In this document: positions 28,201 to 37,200 of the stretch, piece after piece | Numbering within the stretch: position 1 is the stretch's first letter | Layout of the letters: every line of letters starts with the position of its first letter | Source: an uncultured Flavobacteriales bacterium | GTDB taxonomy: Bacteria > Bacteroidota > Bacteroidia > Flavobacteriales > BACL11 | DNA length: 64,000 bases | Assembly: GCA_943788405.1 (NCBI GenBank) | Contig: CALSQD010000002.1 | Coordinates: 108,850-172,849 of the forward strand | Reading direction: 5' to 3' | Program-made: the position numbers and the translations under genes | The notes under the pieces: generated by a model | Databases searched by the model: none | Told to the model about the DNA's origin: nothing | Seen by the model: only the letters and a program-made list of their open reading frames with translations

Positions 28201-29593
28201 TTTACAGCCAGGTACTTATACTGTAACTATTACAGATGGAAATGGTTGTGAGATAACAGATACAATAACTGTTGGAGAGCCAGATGCTATTTCATCCTAC
28301 TTTAACCCTGTTGTAGCGGTTAGTTGTAATGGTTTGTTTGATGGGTCTGCTACTGTTAATCCAACAGGAGGTATTGGAAGTTATTCTTATGCTTGGAGTC
28401 CATCAGGAGGGAATTCAGCTACTGCAAATGGTTTGGGTGTAAATACATATACTGTTCAAATAACAGATGCAAATGGATGTGAGTATATTGATAGTATTGC
28501 TATTCTGGAACCAGCATCTGTTATCTCAAGTGTTGAAGCTGATCAATTATACTTTGGTCCTTATGATGTAAGGTGTTATGGAGATAGTAATGCTTCTGCT
28601 ACAGCTTATGGTAGTGCTATTTCTTTCAGTTGGGAAGATGCATCATCTACTGTGGTAGCAGTCACACAATCTACTGGATCTGTACTTTCGGAAGGAACCT
28701 ATACAGTTACAGCTACTGATGCAAATGGATGTTCAGATTATAGTGTTATCGTGATTACAGAACCTTATGAATTATTACCAAATATTACTTGGGGTACTTA
28801 TTCAGCAGTTCCTTATGAGGTAAGTTGTTTCGGAGCAAATGATGGGTGGGCACAATCTAACCCTACTGGTGGAGTAGGAGGTGTCAATACACTTGATTAT
28901 AATTTTATTTGGAAAGATAATTTAAATAATATTGAATCGCTTATACCTCTTGCTGATGATTTATTTGCAAATAAATCATATACTGTTACTGTTACAGATG
29001 TAAATGGTTGTCAAGCTTTTGAAACTACTCCTGTATTTACAGAGCCAGTTGCTTTTATAGCTGATGTAACAACTACAAACTATGCTGGTCCTACTCATGC
29101 ACCATTCACTGTTAATTTTATAGATAATACAGTTTGTATTGATCCTTTTGATTTTAATTGGACATGGGAAGATGGTTTAAATAATTATCCTAGTGGAACT
29201 AGTTCCATGGATCATGAGTTTACTATTAATAACATAGGGTATAATAATATATATGTCATATTGACAAACCTAGTGACAGGTTGTACTGATTCAGTTCCTT
29301 TTACTATTGATGTGCAAGGTGTTCCTGAAATTAATAATGTATTCTCTCCAAATAATGATGGTATAAATGACGACTTTACTTTTGGAGAATTTGGTATGGA
29401 AAATGTAGAGGTAGTTCTCTATAATAGGTGGGGGCAGGAGGTTTACTCTTGGGTTGGAGAAAATAAAGCTTGGGATGGAAGAGGTGCTGATGGGCAGAAC
29501 TTGCCAGAAGGGGTGTATTTCTTTGTGTTTAAAGCTGATGGAATAGATGGGCATTATTATAAGGAGAAGGGGTCGATCACAATAATGAGGTAA
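22208..29593 (+). CDS. Giant secreted SprB-repeat protein, 2461 aa, T9SS type B sorting domain
   Basis: The largest gene in the window. A long N terminus with a hydrophobic stretch ending NAQ is a probable signal peptide; an internal ATG at 22235 is an alternative start. The body is an extended series of SprB-like repeats. Two homologous modules of about 105-115 residues interrupt it (about 798-904 and 1061-1177), sharing VSGTY, DAAY, a RPSPDVY/RPTPDVY motif and a closing LYE/LYK. A PKD-like domain (about 2280-2370) precedes the type B sorting domain (VFSPNNDGINDDF, LYNRWGQEVYSW, PEGVYFF). It does not carry the 3-kb identical block, and its repeats are diverged. The probable role is a surface adhesin or gliding protein, inferred from the repeats. 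Confidence 0.88.
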   Translation: MKNKYISKIMRNKFSKSIAKIKSVLFLFLSLTVSATVNAQVVITTAPASSVSANDGQAIASVSAGVGNYTYYWENLSTGNPAYGPTTTTALVDTFENAPSGTYILSFIDNGSSTFSNDTLTITAPGGSFSYGGSMGLCGVTTTDITAYLSGCSSPVQTIGTQYTLTDNFGATLLNSTLFVDSVVLPSLGAGTYYLSALNYDNGCTANDTFTIAIGVLGSNVSSTNIINTALGSASISVFGGTAPYFLCWQDPVLAPPCQTIMTWNNGDTLPNLAAGTYTYTVVGSGGCSVVGSVTIQNACSAQLTNSYTSCDAEVYLDAAMNMVDPGLYSFDYQLTNGVNTIDLQTATTATITFTNPVTTSGMYYLTATETTTGCIATDSINVIMNPITVNSTVNNITNPAVCNGSILVNPITGQFPYTFTWDTAGVIFSTTAGINTNQTALCENTYCLTIVDGNGCTYNDCYDVAFLPCDVNISVFDSIPCFEGVGVIQASIDTNNLPFGPVPFAGPRYTFELFTTNPLAPVGAPQLTNNLSFIFPNLPSDNYLVSVFDASYGTYCSSDSLFLSEPSAISIYTTIDSSSAPWLNDGSITIDSISGGTAPYTIQWLDSTLAIFANGGLVQDSLKYSNQYDGGYTINITDTNGCLGSIIVYVHPQNAGDSLMIDSSSITHPTCYGDCDGKLWARMYGVGTYSVPPFTFVWRDLATGAIIKTDSLGSPWYNPSHVATYTNRCSGVYSIMAYDYYGNSISSVLEFPALIDPDSIYVQLGADIIIDCGEDTLLTSIAVGGNTLNDTTLIDTQILNFNNAPIGFSDTLTTGVNYLLVVSGTYQDGSGNIYDAAYDYTTLPATPTMNWVMDGNTTHRPSPDVYQGNHIYEFPFVGNGLHEFYILNSGFAGSLTFQLYEIILDTTIYSYSWITEPPSNPFVISTTETALAYPGVSGTDYILTVEDANGCEASDTINVSWDLYILNFDTVSVSDVLCNGDSTGTITVTADPSTGFSPYTPFIDGVATTSTTYNLPVGSYIVHIEDSVGCLTQDSTVIINQPDSLYACGIDTALVSVLVDAFTMTFDTAFSYTTALATQLGLEYKLIVSGTYKDAWTPPFKDAAYQFNVNPQVAINDWGWNGNFTARPTPDVYSSAHTYEYNFVGDGATQVFTYSSPTANYAPNGGALNFELYKQVCSTTDTAYTCFDDSTGTATVYPNGGTPFINSVGTPYYNVVWKNNSGVIWGTNATVTGLPAGNFTATISDSLGCTYERDLVVLQSAAALTIDSMSQINVMCKGDSTGEIYAIVSGGFSSNYVVLMLGADTIYSAGGQLDTIQITGLPAGVYDFNVFDTIPNGQYGIYGCGQNVQITITEPQDYLTSTINLLTDVSCWGDSTGSAVANVIGGQFPYTYAWDNGETNNIATALWAGWQGITFTDANGCTLRDSIEIIHLYPEISGTVTVLQDNSCFNSCDAIATLSTVGGVLPHTYFWDVGQTSVNMPDTAFNLCAGGHDILVEDALGCRKTISFIVTEPDELFAQAIMTQPVQCYGFDDGTAFGSATGGTPTYTFVWDSINGQAGQNAVALTPGVHTLYVTDSKGCTASDTVVITEPTQLEVEIVDSMTVYSYCAGTNSGQLCAIASGGIPNYNYVWTGGQSTECAYNLIAGTYTVIVMDDRNCIATTTFDLDSITNSMTPAGVSMTVVDASCFGDYNGSVTINSVAGAVAPFTYNWTPSVGVGNTIGSLYAGSYAVVIADSNGCAITVNAEVGEPDQLEYTTYNVIDANCYGACNGQIWVNVEGGTGNYYYDDTEVGDFTVPFPNPIQLVNDSLIFDLCSGLHSIYLTDDNGCEGAVVWGGNWQEFVDSGVVVIPPLVTSTNASCSNSNDGAAWIPWNPIDGSGGNSLYTYTWETSPGGIQVDTGNTTSVLYPGNYVLVAHYGDSTNFGQVYSGCDASSAVFTIVGPPAITSGAVIKDVLCYGDANGEIDLTPTGGIGSYSYDWDITTSIPTANLNNQDHVNLQPGTYTVTITDGNGCEITDTITVGEPDAISSYFNPVVAVSCNGLFDGSATVNPTGGIGSYSYAWSPSGGNSATANGLGVNTYTVQITDANGCEYIDSIAILEPASVISSVEADQLYFGPYDVRCYGDSNASATAYGSAISFSWEDASSTVVAVTQSTGSVLSEGTYTVTATDANGCSDYSVIVITEPYELLPNITWGTYSAVPYEVSCFGANDGWAQSNPTGGVGGVNTLDYNFIWKDNLNNIESLIPLADDLFANKSYTVTVTDVNGCQAFETTPVFTEPVAFIADVTTTNYAGPTHAPFTVNFIDNTVCIDPFDFNWTWEDGLNNYPSGTSSMDHEFTINNIGYNNIYVILTNLVTGCTDSVPFTIDVQGVPEINNVFSPNNDGINDDFTFGEFGMENVEVVLYNRWGQEVYSWVGENKAWDGRGADGQNLPEGVYFFVFKADGIDGHYYKEKGSITIMR
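24600..24918 (+). repeat. Unnamed domain, first copy, within the 2461-aa protein
   Basis: Encodes about residues 798-904. It shares with the copy at 25388-25739 the order VSGTY, DAAY, W-rich segment, RPSPDVY, H-x-YEF and a closing FQLYE. It has no SprB-type cysteines and looks like an inserted beta-rich module. The family is not recognised. Confidence 0.6.
25388..25739 (+). repeat. Unnamed domain, second copy, within the 2461-aa protein
   Basis: Encodes about residues 1061-1177 and repeats the motif order of the copy at 24600-24918 (VSGTY, DAAY, RPTPDVY, HTYEY, FELYK). The two are clearly diverged, so the duplication is old. The family is not recognised. Confidence 0.6.
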
Positions 29594-29614
29594 AAAAATG
29601 AAAAGTTAGAGAAG

Positions 29615-29638
29615 ATCCTTGTTTGTTAAAGCAGGGAT
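29615..29638 (+). terminator. Probable terminator after the 2461-residue protein gene
   Basis: A 7-bp stem with one G-T pair (atccttg 29615-29621, cagggat 29632-29638) is followed by TTTCTTGTTT. It lies between the stop at 29593 and the next gene at 29660. The stem is short, so confidence is moderate. Confidence 0.5.
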
Positions 29639-29659
29639 TTTCTTGTTTAAAAATAAGAT

Positions 29660-32600
29660 ATGAAAAAAATAATTTTTTTAATTGGGGTGTTTTTTATTGG
29701 AATAAATTCAGTTAATGCTCAAATTATAGTCTCTAATGATACCACTAGATGTGGTAATTATACAGATGTGTTACAGGCTGTAGGTGCAGTTCAGGATTCT
29801 TTAAGTGGGGATGATGATTATTCGGGTGTAATCCAAATTGGATTCCCTTTTACATTTTATGGTCTTACTTACACTTCATTAGTTGTATGTGATAATGGTT
29901 ATATTACATTTGATACCACTTTAGCAAATCAAGGTTCTGGATATTCGATAAATAATGCTGTGCCTAACCCTGTTCCTAATCCATTTAGCCAGGATCCTTA
30001 TAATGCAATTATGGCTCCTTGGCATGATGTTCTATTAGCAACTCCTTGGGGTAGTGGTAATGGAAGTGTTTTTATATCAAAAACAGGTATTGCCCCTAAT
30101 AGAAGATTTATTGCAACTTGGTGTGCTGCAGCAATGTTTTCTTGTACCGATTCATTAAATACTTTCCAGATTATTCTGTATGAAGGCTCTAATAAAATTG
30201 AAACTTTTATTGATACTAAAAAGTCGTGTTCATGGAATAGTGGAGCTGCTGTTCATGGTTTAGTAGATGCAACCTCTACTAATGCTGATATTGTTATGGA
30301 CCCTGTTTTATTGCAGCCTAGAAATTTTCCTTTATTGTGGACTGCAGCTAGTGAAGGATGGGAGTTTCTTCCGAATGGTCCAACTGGATATACGATTAAT
30401 CAAATCCCATTTTCAGTAATTTTTGCTGGAGTTAATACTTGGACAGATGTAAATGGGACTGTTTTGGGGGTTGGCTCAACTTTACCTGTGAATGTTTCAA
30501 CTAATACTGTGATTTATGCAAATATTACTGGTGAGTGCTCAGGAGGAAATCTTACAGATTCTATAATAATAACTATATCTGGCTGTTTTGATATTGCCCT
30601 TAGCGGTACAGATGCTTCTTGTTCAGGTGATGATGCAACTATTACAGTTTTCCCTGATTTAAATCTAACTTCCCCACCTTGGAATATTGAGCTTTTGGAT
30701 ATGAATAGTGTTCTTGTTCAAAATTTCCCTAATGTAATTACCAATACACATACATTTTATAATCTTTTTCCGGGAAGTTATATCGTACGAGTAACGGATG
30801 GCTTTGGGGATTCATCTCAAGATACTATTGCGGTAGGCCAATCATTCAACCCATTATCAGTGTCTTCTTATCCAACTAATGTAAGTTGTTATAAAGACAG
30901 TGACGCTAGTATTGCAGTTTGGGCTCATAATGGTTTGTTGCCTTATAGTTTTTATATTGATGGTGTATTAAGTGCCAATGCTTTTCCTTATGATAGTTTG
31001 TTTACTGATTTAAGTTGTGGTACTTATATTATTTCAGTAGTTGATGATAATGACTGTATGATGCGTGATACAGTTATTATTGATTGTCCTAAGTTTGCTT
31101 TACAAGCTTTAGCTCAATCTAAAGTTGTAGTCTGTCATGGTTCTTCTGATGGTTTTGCAGTAGGTTTTGGAAGTGGTGGTACACCTAGTTATAGTTATGA
31201 GTGGTTTGATGCTAGTTATACGAGTTTTAGTACTAATGATACTGCTTTTGGATTGAGTTCTGGGAGTTATTATTTAGAGGTTATGGATGCTAATGGTTGT
31301 GATACCTTTACGAGTGTTCAGGTTATTTCACCTCAGACTGAATTGAGTGGTAATCCTCAGATTTTTGGTGTAGTTTGTAAGGGTGATAGTACGGGTATGT
31401 TAGTTGGAGATGCGCAAGGGAGTTGGTCTCCTTATGAGTATTATTGGATGAACTCTTTAGGTGACACTTTACAGGATTCAGGTGTTCGTTTAACACGTGA
31501 TACTTTATCGGGTTTAAGTGTTGGGAGTTATGATTTACATGTTTATGATGCTAAGGGCTGTTTTGTGAGTTATAGTTTGAGTATTGGAGAGCCGGCTACC
31601 AAGTTGAGTATAGATAGTGTGGTTGTTATAGAGAGCATTGCTTGTTATGGCGATAGTGTTGGTAAGGCTAGGTTGTATGCTAGTGGTGGTATGCCGAACT
31701 ATGGATATACTTGGTCAGATGGTCAAACGACTATCATAGCAGATGAGTTAACTTCAGGTTATCATAGTGTTGTATTGTCAGATGATTGGGGTTGTGAGGT
31801 TGTGGATAGTATTTATGTTCCTGAGAACCCTGAGATAGAATCCCAGATTAGTACGGTTCAGCACGCAAGTTGTTATGGTTATACTGATGGTGAGGCTTGG
31901 ATAGTTAGTGCAGGAGGCGTCCCTTCTTATACTTATTTTTGGAGTAATGGTCATACAGGTTTTTCTATGCCAGATACAGCAAGTGGATTGTTGCAGGGGA
32001 GTTATTATGTAACAACTAGAGATATATTAGGTTGTGAGGTAGTGGATAGTATTGCTATTACTGAGCCAGACCCATTGAGTATGGAAGCTTCAGAGTTGGA
32101 CTGGATAGATTGCTTTGGAGCAGATAATGGTTTGGCAGGGGCAATAGCAATGGGAGGTACGTCACCTTATACTTTTGTTTGGGACAATGGGCAGTGGACA
32201 GGGGATACAATTAACACTTTAACACCAGGACTGCATACAGTTGTAGTTACTGATGCTAAGGGGTGTACAGCAAGCGATACTGTATTTACGCATGAACCAA
32301 CAGAGTTAGTAATTGCTATAGATGATAATCAGACAGTATTAGCTTATTGTATAGGGGTGAATACAGCAAGCCTAACGGGTATAGCTTCTGGTGGAACTCC
32401 AGGATATACTTATGAATGGAATAATAATAGTGTAAACCCTCAGACTACAGCAACTGCTAGTGCTTTATTGGCGGGAGTGTATACAATTACGGTAACCGAT
32501 ACGAAAGGTTGTATGGCTTCAGATACAAGAGATATAGATACATTAACGAATACTATGGATGCACAGACAACTTCATTAATCCAGTATGTTGGGGGTAATG

Positions 32601-34072
32601 ATGTAAGTTGTTTTGGTGAGTATGATGGAGAGGCTATGGTTACTGCTTGGGGAGCACATGCTCCTTATACATATCAGTGGTATGGTCCAAATGGATTTAA
32701 TAGTAATAATGATAGTATAGTTAATTTAGAGGCGGGTATTTATTCTGTTACGGTTAGAGATACGAATAACTGTATGGTGAATAGAAGCATTAATCTTGTA
32801 GAGCCTGCTTATCTTTACTTCACTACTTTAGGAACTACAGATGAGAGTTGTTTAGGAGCATGTAATGGAGAGATTGCTATAGATATTACAGGGGGAGTAG
32901 GTCCTTATGTAGGTATTGCTACAGAGAATACTACAGGAAATGTGATTACATCCTCTATGAATAATGATAGTGTTGTTGCTGGTATTTGTTCAGGAGATTA
33001 TACAGTTACTATAACAGATGCCAATGACTGTCCTTCTTCAGTAATTAATGGGGGAGTAGATCAGCAAGTAATAGGGACAAATGTATTTACGACAGCTACT
33101 ATTGATCCTGCAGCTATTGTACATGTTTTGTGTAATGGAACAGCAACAGGATCTTTACAGGTATTAAACCCTAATACTGCTAATTCAAATTACAGCTATA
33201 GTTGGCAGAATACGAATAATGTTATTATTTCAAACACTACTCAAGCGACTAATTTAATGGCGGGTACTTATGTTTTGTATGCTCATTATTCGGATGCCAA
33301 TAACTTGGGTCAGAACTATGTGGGTTGTACTACTACTGATACGGTAAGTATTACAGAGTTATCAGCTTTACAGGCAGCAGCAGCTATTACGGATGTTGAT
33401 TGTTATGGGAATAATACGGGTAGTGTAGTGGTAAGTCAAATAATAGGAGGAACAAACCCATACAATTTACAGTGGAACCCTGGAGGGACAAATACTAACT
33501 TGATAGCAGGTACTTATACTTTAACGATAATAGATGCAAATAACTGTCAGGAGGTAGATACTTTTGAGGTGAACCAGCCACAGGCTTTAGTAGCTAATAT
33601 TACTCAGAACGGCTATGTGTTAACGGCTACTACACCAGTAGGAGGTACTGCACCTTTTTCATATTCATGGAGAGAGCAGTCAAATTCAAATACTCAAATA
33701 GGATCAGGAACTACTTACACGGTTAGTAATTATGGAATATATTATGCAATAGTAACGGATGATAATAGCTGTACCACAGAGTCGAATAGTTTTGCATATA
33801 TAGAAACAGGTATTGATCAGGTTTCTTCTGAGATAGCTTTAAGTATTTATCCTAATCCATTTAGGGATGAGACGACAGTTGATTTTGGAAGAGAGGTAGA
33901 AGGAGCGACTATTAGTGTAGTGGATGTATTTGGAAAGCAACTAGAGCAGTACAAGCTAACAAACACAGATAAACACATCCTAAAAAGAAACAACAAGGCA
34001 AGTGGAGTGTACTTTGTTGAAATTGAAGTGGAGGGGATAGAAAAGTATATTAAAAAGCTCATTATTGAGTAA
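29660..34072 (+). CDS. Giant secreted repeat protein B, T9SS type A sorting domain
   Basis: 1470 residues. A signal peptide ends SVNAQ. The head (about 20-300) contains FPFTFYGLTYTSLVVCDNGY, then WHDVLL and FIATWCAA. This resembles nidogen-like heads of other secreted proteins and is unrelated to the heads of A and C. One diverged SprB-like unit and a short linker lead into the constant block at residue about 499. From there the protein is identical to C, except Ser for Gly in GTPSYSYEW. The type A sorting domain ends VEIEVEGIEKYIKKLIIE, as in C but not A. The terminator is also shared with C. Expected to be exported by T9SS and displayed on the surface. Confidence 0.88.
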   Translation: MKKIIFLIGVFFIGINSVNAQIIVSNDTTRCGNYTDVLQAVGAVQDSLSGDDDYSGVIQIGFPFTFYGLTYTSLVVCDNGYITFDTTLANQGSGYSINNAVPNPVPNPFSQDPYNAIMAPWHDVLLATPWGSGNGSVFISKTGIAPNRRFIATWCAAAMFSCTDSLNTFQIILYEGSNKIETFIDTKKSCSWNSGAAVHGLVDATSTNADIVMDPVLLQPRNFPLLWTAASEGWEFLPNGPTGYTINQIPFSVIFAGVNTWTDVNGTVLGVGSTLPVNVSTNTVIYANITGECSGGNLTDSIIITISGCFDIALSGTDASCSGDDATITVFPDLNLTSPPWNIELLDMNSVLVQNFPNVITNTHTFYNLFPGSYIVRVTDGFGDSSQDTIAVGQSFNPLSVSSYPTNVSCYKDSDASIAVWAHNGLLPYSFYIDGVLSANAFPYDSLFTDLSCGTYIISVVDDNDCMMRDTVIIDCPKFALQALAQSKVVVCHGSSDGFAVGFGSGGTPSYSYEWFDASYTSFSTNDTAFGLSSGSYYLEVMDANGCDTFTSVQVISPQTELSGNPQIFGVVCKGDSTGMLVGDAQGSWSPYEYYWMNSLGDTLQDSGVRLTRDTLSGLSVGSYDLHVYDAKGCFVSYSLSIGEPATKLSIDSVVVIESIACYGDSVGKARLYASGGMPNYGYTWSDGQTTIIADELTSGYHSVVLSDDWGCEVVDSIYVPENPEIESQISTVQHASCYGYTDGEAWIVSAGGVPSYTYFWSNGHTGFSMPDTASGLLQGSYYVTTRDILGCEVVDSIAITEPDPLSMEASELDWIDCFGADNGLAGAIAMGGTSPYTFVWDNGQWTGDTINTLTPGLHTVVVTDAKGCTASDTVFTHEPTELVIAIDDNQTVLAYCIGVNTASLTGIASGGTPGYTYEWNNNSVNPQTTATASALLAGVYTITVTDTKGCMASDTRDIDTLTNTMDAQTTSLIQYVGGNDVSCFGEYDGEAMVTAWGAHAPYTYQWYGPNGFNSNNDSIVNLEAGIYSVTVRDTNNCMVNRSINLVEPAYLYFTTLGTTDESCLGACNGEIAIDITGGVGPYVGIATENTTGNVITSSMNNDSVVAGICSGDYTVTITDANDCPSSVINGGVDQQVIGTNVFTTATIDPAAIVHVLCNGTATGSLQVLNPNTANSNYSYSWQNTNNVIISNTTQATNLMAGTYVLYAHYSDANNLGQNYVGCTTTDTVSITELSALQAAAAITDVDCYGNNTGSVVVSQIIGGTNPYNLQWNPGGTNTNLIAGTYTLTIIDANNCQEVDTFEVNQPQALVANITQNGYVLTATTPVGGTAPFSYSWREQSNSNTQIGSGTTYTVSNYGIYYAIVTDDNSCTTESNSFAYIETGIDQVSSEIALSIYPNPFRDETTVDFGREVEGATISVVDVFGKQLEQYKLTNTDKHILKRNNKASGVYFVEIEVEGIEKYIKKLIIE

Positions 34073-34143
34073 AAATACAAAACCAAAAAATGAAAAAAGG
34101 CGCTATTTATTTAGTGCCTTTTTTATTGGACTTAAAAAATGGG
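31156..34143 (+). repeat. Constant block, copy B (about 2.99 kb, includes terminator)
   Basis: Matches 35883-38870 (copy C) at offset 4727, with one base difference seen (31187). The match continues 71 bp past the stop codon through the terminator and ends at 34143. Compared with copy A it stops matching at 33997. Confidence 0.92.
34093..34124 (+). terminator. Intrinsic terminator of giant gene B
   Basis: A 12-bp stem with one G-T pair (34093-34104 and 34113-34124) has an 8-nt loop and ends in six T. It is part of the block copied between B and C. Confidence 0.8.
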
Positions 34144-34182
34144 CGAATAAGATTGATAATCAAATCAATAGTTTATGAACGA

Positions 34183-34198
34183 TAATTTTGTAATTTTG
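34183..34198 (+). promoter_or_regulatory. Tandem -7 boxes of giant gene C
   Basis: TAATTTTG occurs twice in direct succession, ending 17 nt before the ATG at 34216. Gene A has the same arrangement (tandem TATTTTTG, then a similar AAAATACGAAT leader, then ATG). No clear TTG lies at -33. Confidence 0.4.
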
Positions 34199-34215
34199 TG
34201 GAAAATACGAATGCC

Positions 34216-37200
34216 ATGAAAAAAACAAGTTTATTTTCCTTTTTAATTATATTGAGCTTTTTTCAGCTTAATGCACAAATTATAATTGATAATACTGCTC
34301 CTTACGATAACCCAGCTTGGATGGTAGATAATGTATTGTTAGGAGGTGGAGTTACAACTTCTAACATTGTATATCAAGGTGATTCTGCCCAAATAGGCTG
34401 GTTTGATGCAGTTAATACAAACCTTGGTATTAATAATGGAATTGTAATGTGTACAGGTGATGTTTATGCGCTTGACCCAATAAATGGTGGTGGTTTCCCT
34501 TTTATAGCAAATACGGTTACTGATCCTGATTTATTAGCTGTAGCTAATTCTGTTCCAGGTATGATTGGGCAGACTTTTTCTGTATCTTCCATTAATGATG
34601 TGGCTGTTTTGGAGTTTGATTTCATACCAACTTCTGATTCTTTAAAGTTTAAATATGCGTTCGGTTCTCAGGAATATTTTGGATTTGAGAATACACAATA
34701 TAATGATGTTTTTGGTTTCTTTTTATCTGGACCAGGAATAGTTGGTCCTTGGTCTTCCCCAGCTGCTTTTCCTAATGGATCTGTAAATCTGGCAGTTGTT
34801 CCAGGGACTAATCCTCCCTTGCCAATTACAATTTCTTCTATAAATAGTGTTACTCCAATTAACCAACAATATTTTGTAGATAATCAAGGTACAGGTTTAG
34901 ATACAATTGCTGATGCTGATGGATTTACTACTGTTTTAACTGCCCGTGCTTTAGTGCAATGTGGGCAGACTTATCATATTAAGCTTGCTATTGCTGATGG
35001 ATCTGATCAAGGACTAAGTTCTTATGTTTGGTTAGAGGGTGGTAGTTTTTTCTCTCCATCTTTGTCTGTTTCGGATGATTTGGGAATAGATTCTACTTAT
35101 ATGAATATTGCTTGTAAACCTGATATTATATTAACAGCAAGTGGTGGTAATGGTGTTACTTATCAGTGGGTTGATCAAAATGGAAATGTTATAGGAACTG
35201 ATTCTTCAGTTGTTGTTGGGGTTGGAAATTATGTGGTTTCTGCAAGCTCAGCAGGTTGTACACTTTATTCTGATACGCTTAGGGTTATTTCTGTTTCAGA
35301 TTCTTTACCTCCTACTGCTTTAAATTGTATTTGGGAGAGAGCTGGAGATATGTATTTTGATTGGGATCATCCGCCAGGAGCTTCAAACACTACAGTGTAT
35401 AGCATTATGGGAGCTGAAAATTTAGGAGGACCTTATTCTGAAATTGCAGCAGTAGATTATCCTAATAGTATTTACGATCATCCAGTATTAAGTATTCCTT
35501 CAAATATTCAGTTTTATTATATAACAACTGCTTCCACTTGTGCTCAAGGGATTATTTCTTCTGATACATTGTCTGCCATTTCATTTGATATTTTATTGTT
35601 AGATGTTGCATGTTGGGACGATTCAGATGGTAGGATAGCAATTGATGTAAATAATGTTCAATTAACTCCTTATAGTTTTTACTTAGATGGCATTCCAAAT
35701 CCTAATGCTTATCCATTGGATTCAGTTTGGGAGAATTTGTCTGCAGGTGTTTATGATGTTACTATTAGTGATAATGCTAATTGTATTATAGAGGAAGAAG
35801 TTTCTATTTCGGCTCCTGGTTTTGTGTTGCAGGCTTTGGTTTCTGGAGATATGAGTGTTTGCTATGGGGATAGTTTGGGCTATGCAGTAGGTTTTGGAAG
35901 TGGTGGTACACCTGGTTATAGTTATGAGTGGTTTGATGCTAGTTATACGAGTTTTAGTACTAATGATACTGCTTTTGGATTGAGTTCTGGGAGTTATTAT
36001 TTAGAGGTTATGGATGCTAATGGTTGTGATACCTTTACGAGTGTTCAGGTTATTTCACCTCAGACTGAATTGAGTGGTAATCCTCAGATTTTTGGTGTAG
36101 TTTGTAAGGGTGATAGTACGGGTATGTTAGTTGGAGATGCGCAAGGGAGTTGGTCTCCTTATGAGTATTATTGGATGAACTCTTTAGGTGACACTTTACA
36201 GGATTCAGGTGTTCGTTTAACACGTGATACTTTATCGGGTTTAAGTGTTGGGAGTTATGATTTACATGTTTATGATGCTAAGGGCTGTTTTGTGAGTTAT
36301 AGTTTGAGTATTGGAGAGCCGGCTACCAAGTTGAGTATAGATAGTGTGGTTGTTATAGAGAGCATTGCTTGTTATGGCGATAGTGTTGGTAAGGCTAGGT
36401 TGTATGCTAGTGGTGGTATGCCGAACTATGGATATACTTGGTCAGATGGTCAAACGACTATCATAGCAGATGAGTTAACTTCAGGTTATCATAGTGTTGT
36501 ATTGTCAGATGATTGGGGTTGTGAGGTTGTGGATAGTATTTATGTTCCTGAGAACCCTGAGATAGAATCCCAGATTAGTACGGTTCAGCACGCAAGTTGT
36601 TATGGTTATACTGATGGTGAGGCTTGGATAGTTAGTGCAGGAGGCGTCCCTTCTTATACTTATTTTTGGAGTAATGGTCATACAGGTTTTTCTATGCCAG
36701 ATACAGCAAGTGGATTGTTGCAGGGGAGTTATTATGTAACAACTAGAGATATATTAGGTTGTGAGGTAGTGGATAGTATTGCTATTACTGAGCCAGACCC
36801 ATTGAGTATGGAAGCTTCAGAGTTGGACTGGATAGATTGCTTTGGAGCAGATAATGGTTTGGCAGGGGCAATAGCAATGGGAGGTACGTCACCTTATACT
36901 TTTGTTTGGGACAATGGGCAGTGGACAGGGGATACAATTAACACTTTAACACCAGGACTGCATACAGTTGTAGTTACTGATGCTAAGGGGTGTACAGCAA
37001 GCGATACTGTATTTACGCATGAACCAACAGAGTTAGTAATTGCTATAGATGATAATCAGACAGTATTAGCTTATTGTATAGGGGTGAATACAGCAAGCCT
37101 AACGGGTATAGCTTCTGGTGGAACTCCAGGATATACTTATGAATGGAATAATAATAGTGTAAACCCTCAGACTACAGCAACTGCTAGTGCTTTATTGGCG

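Noticed and set aside
33847..34086. A 79-residue minus-strand ORF, repeated identically at 38574-38813
   Set aside because: It is antisense to the sorting domain of genes B and C. Its duplication simply follows from the copied block, and it has no start signal or known family.
34198..34215. GTG start giving six extra residues to giant protein C
   Set aside because: The bases belong to the leader shared with gene A and overlap the second TAnnTTTG box. ATGAAAAAAA at 34216 begins a normal signal peptide.
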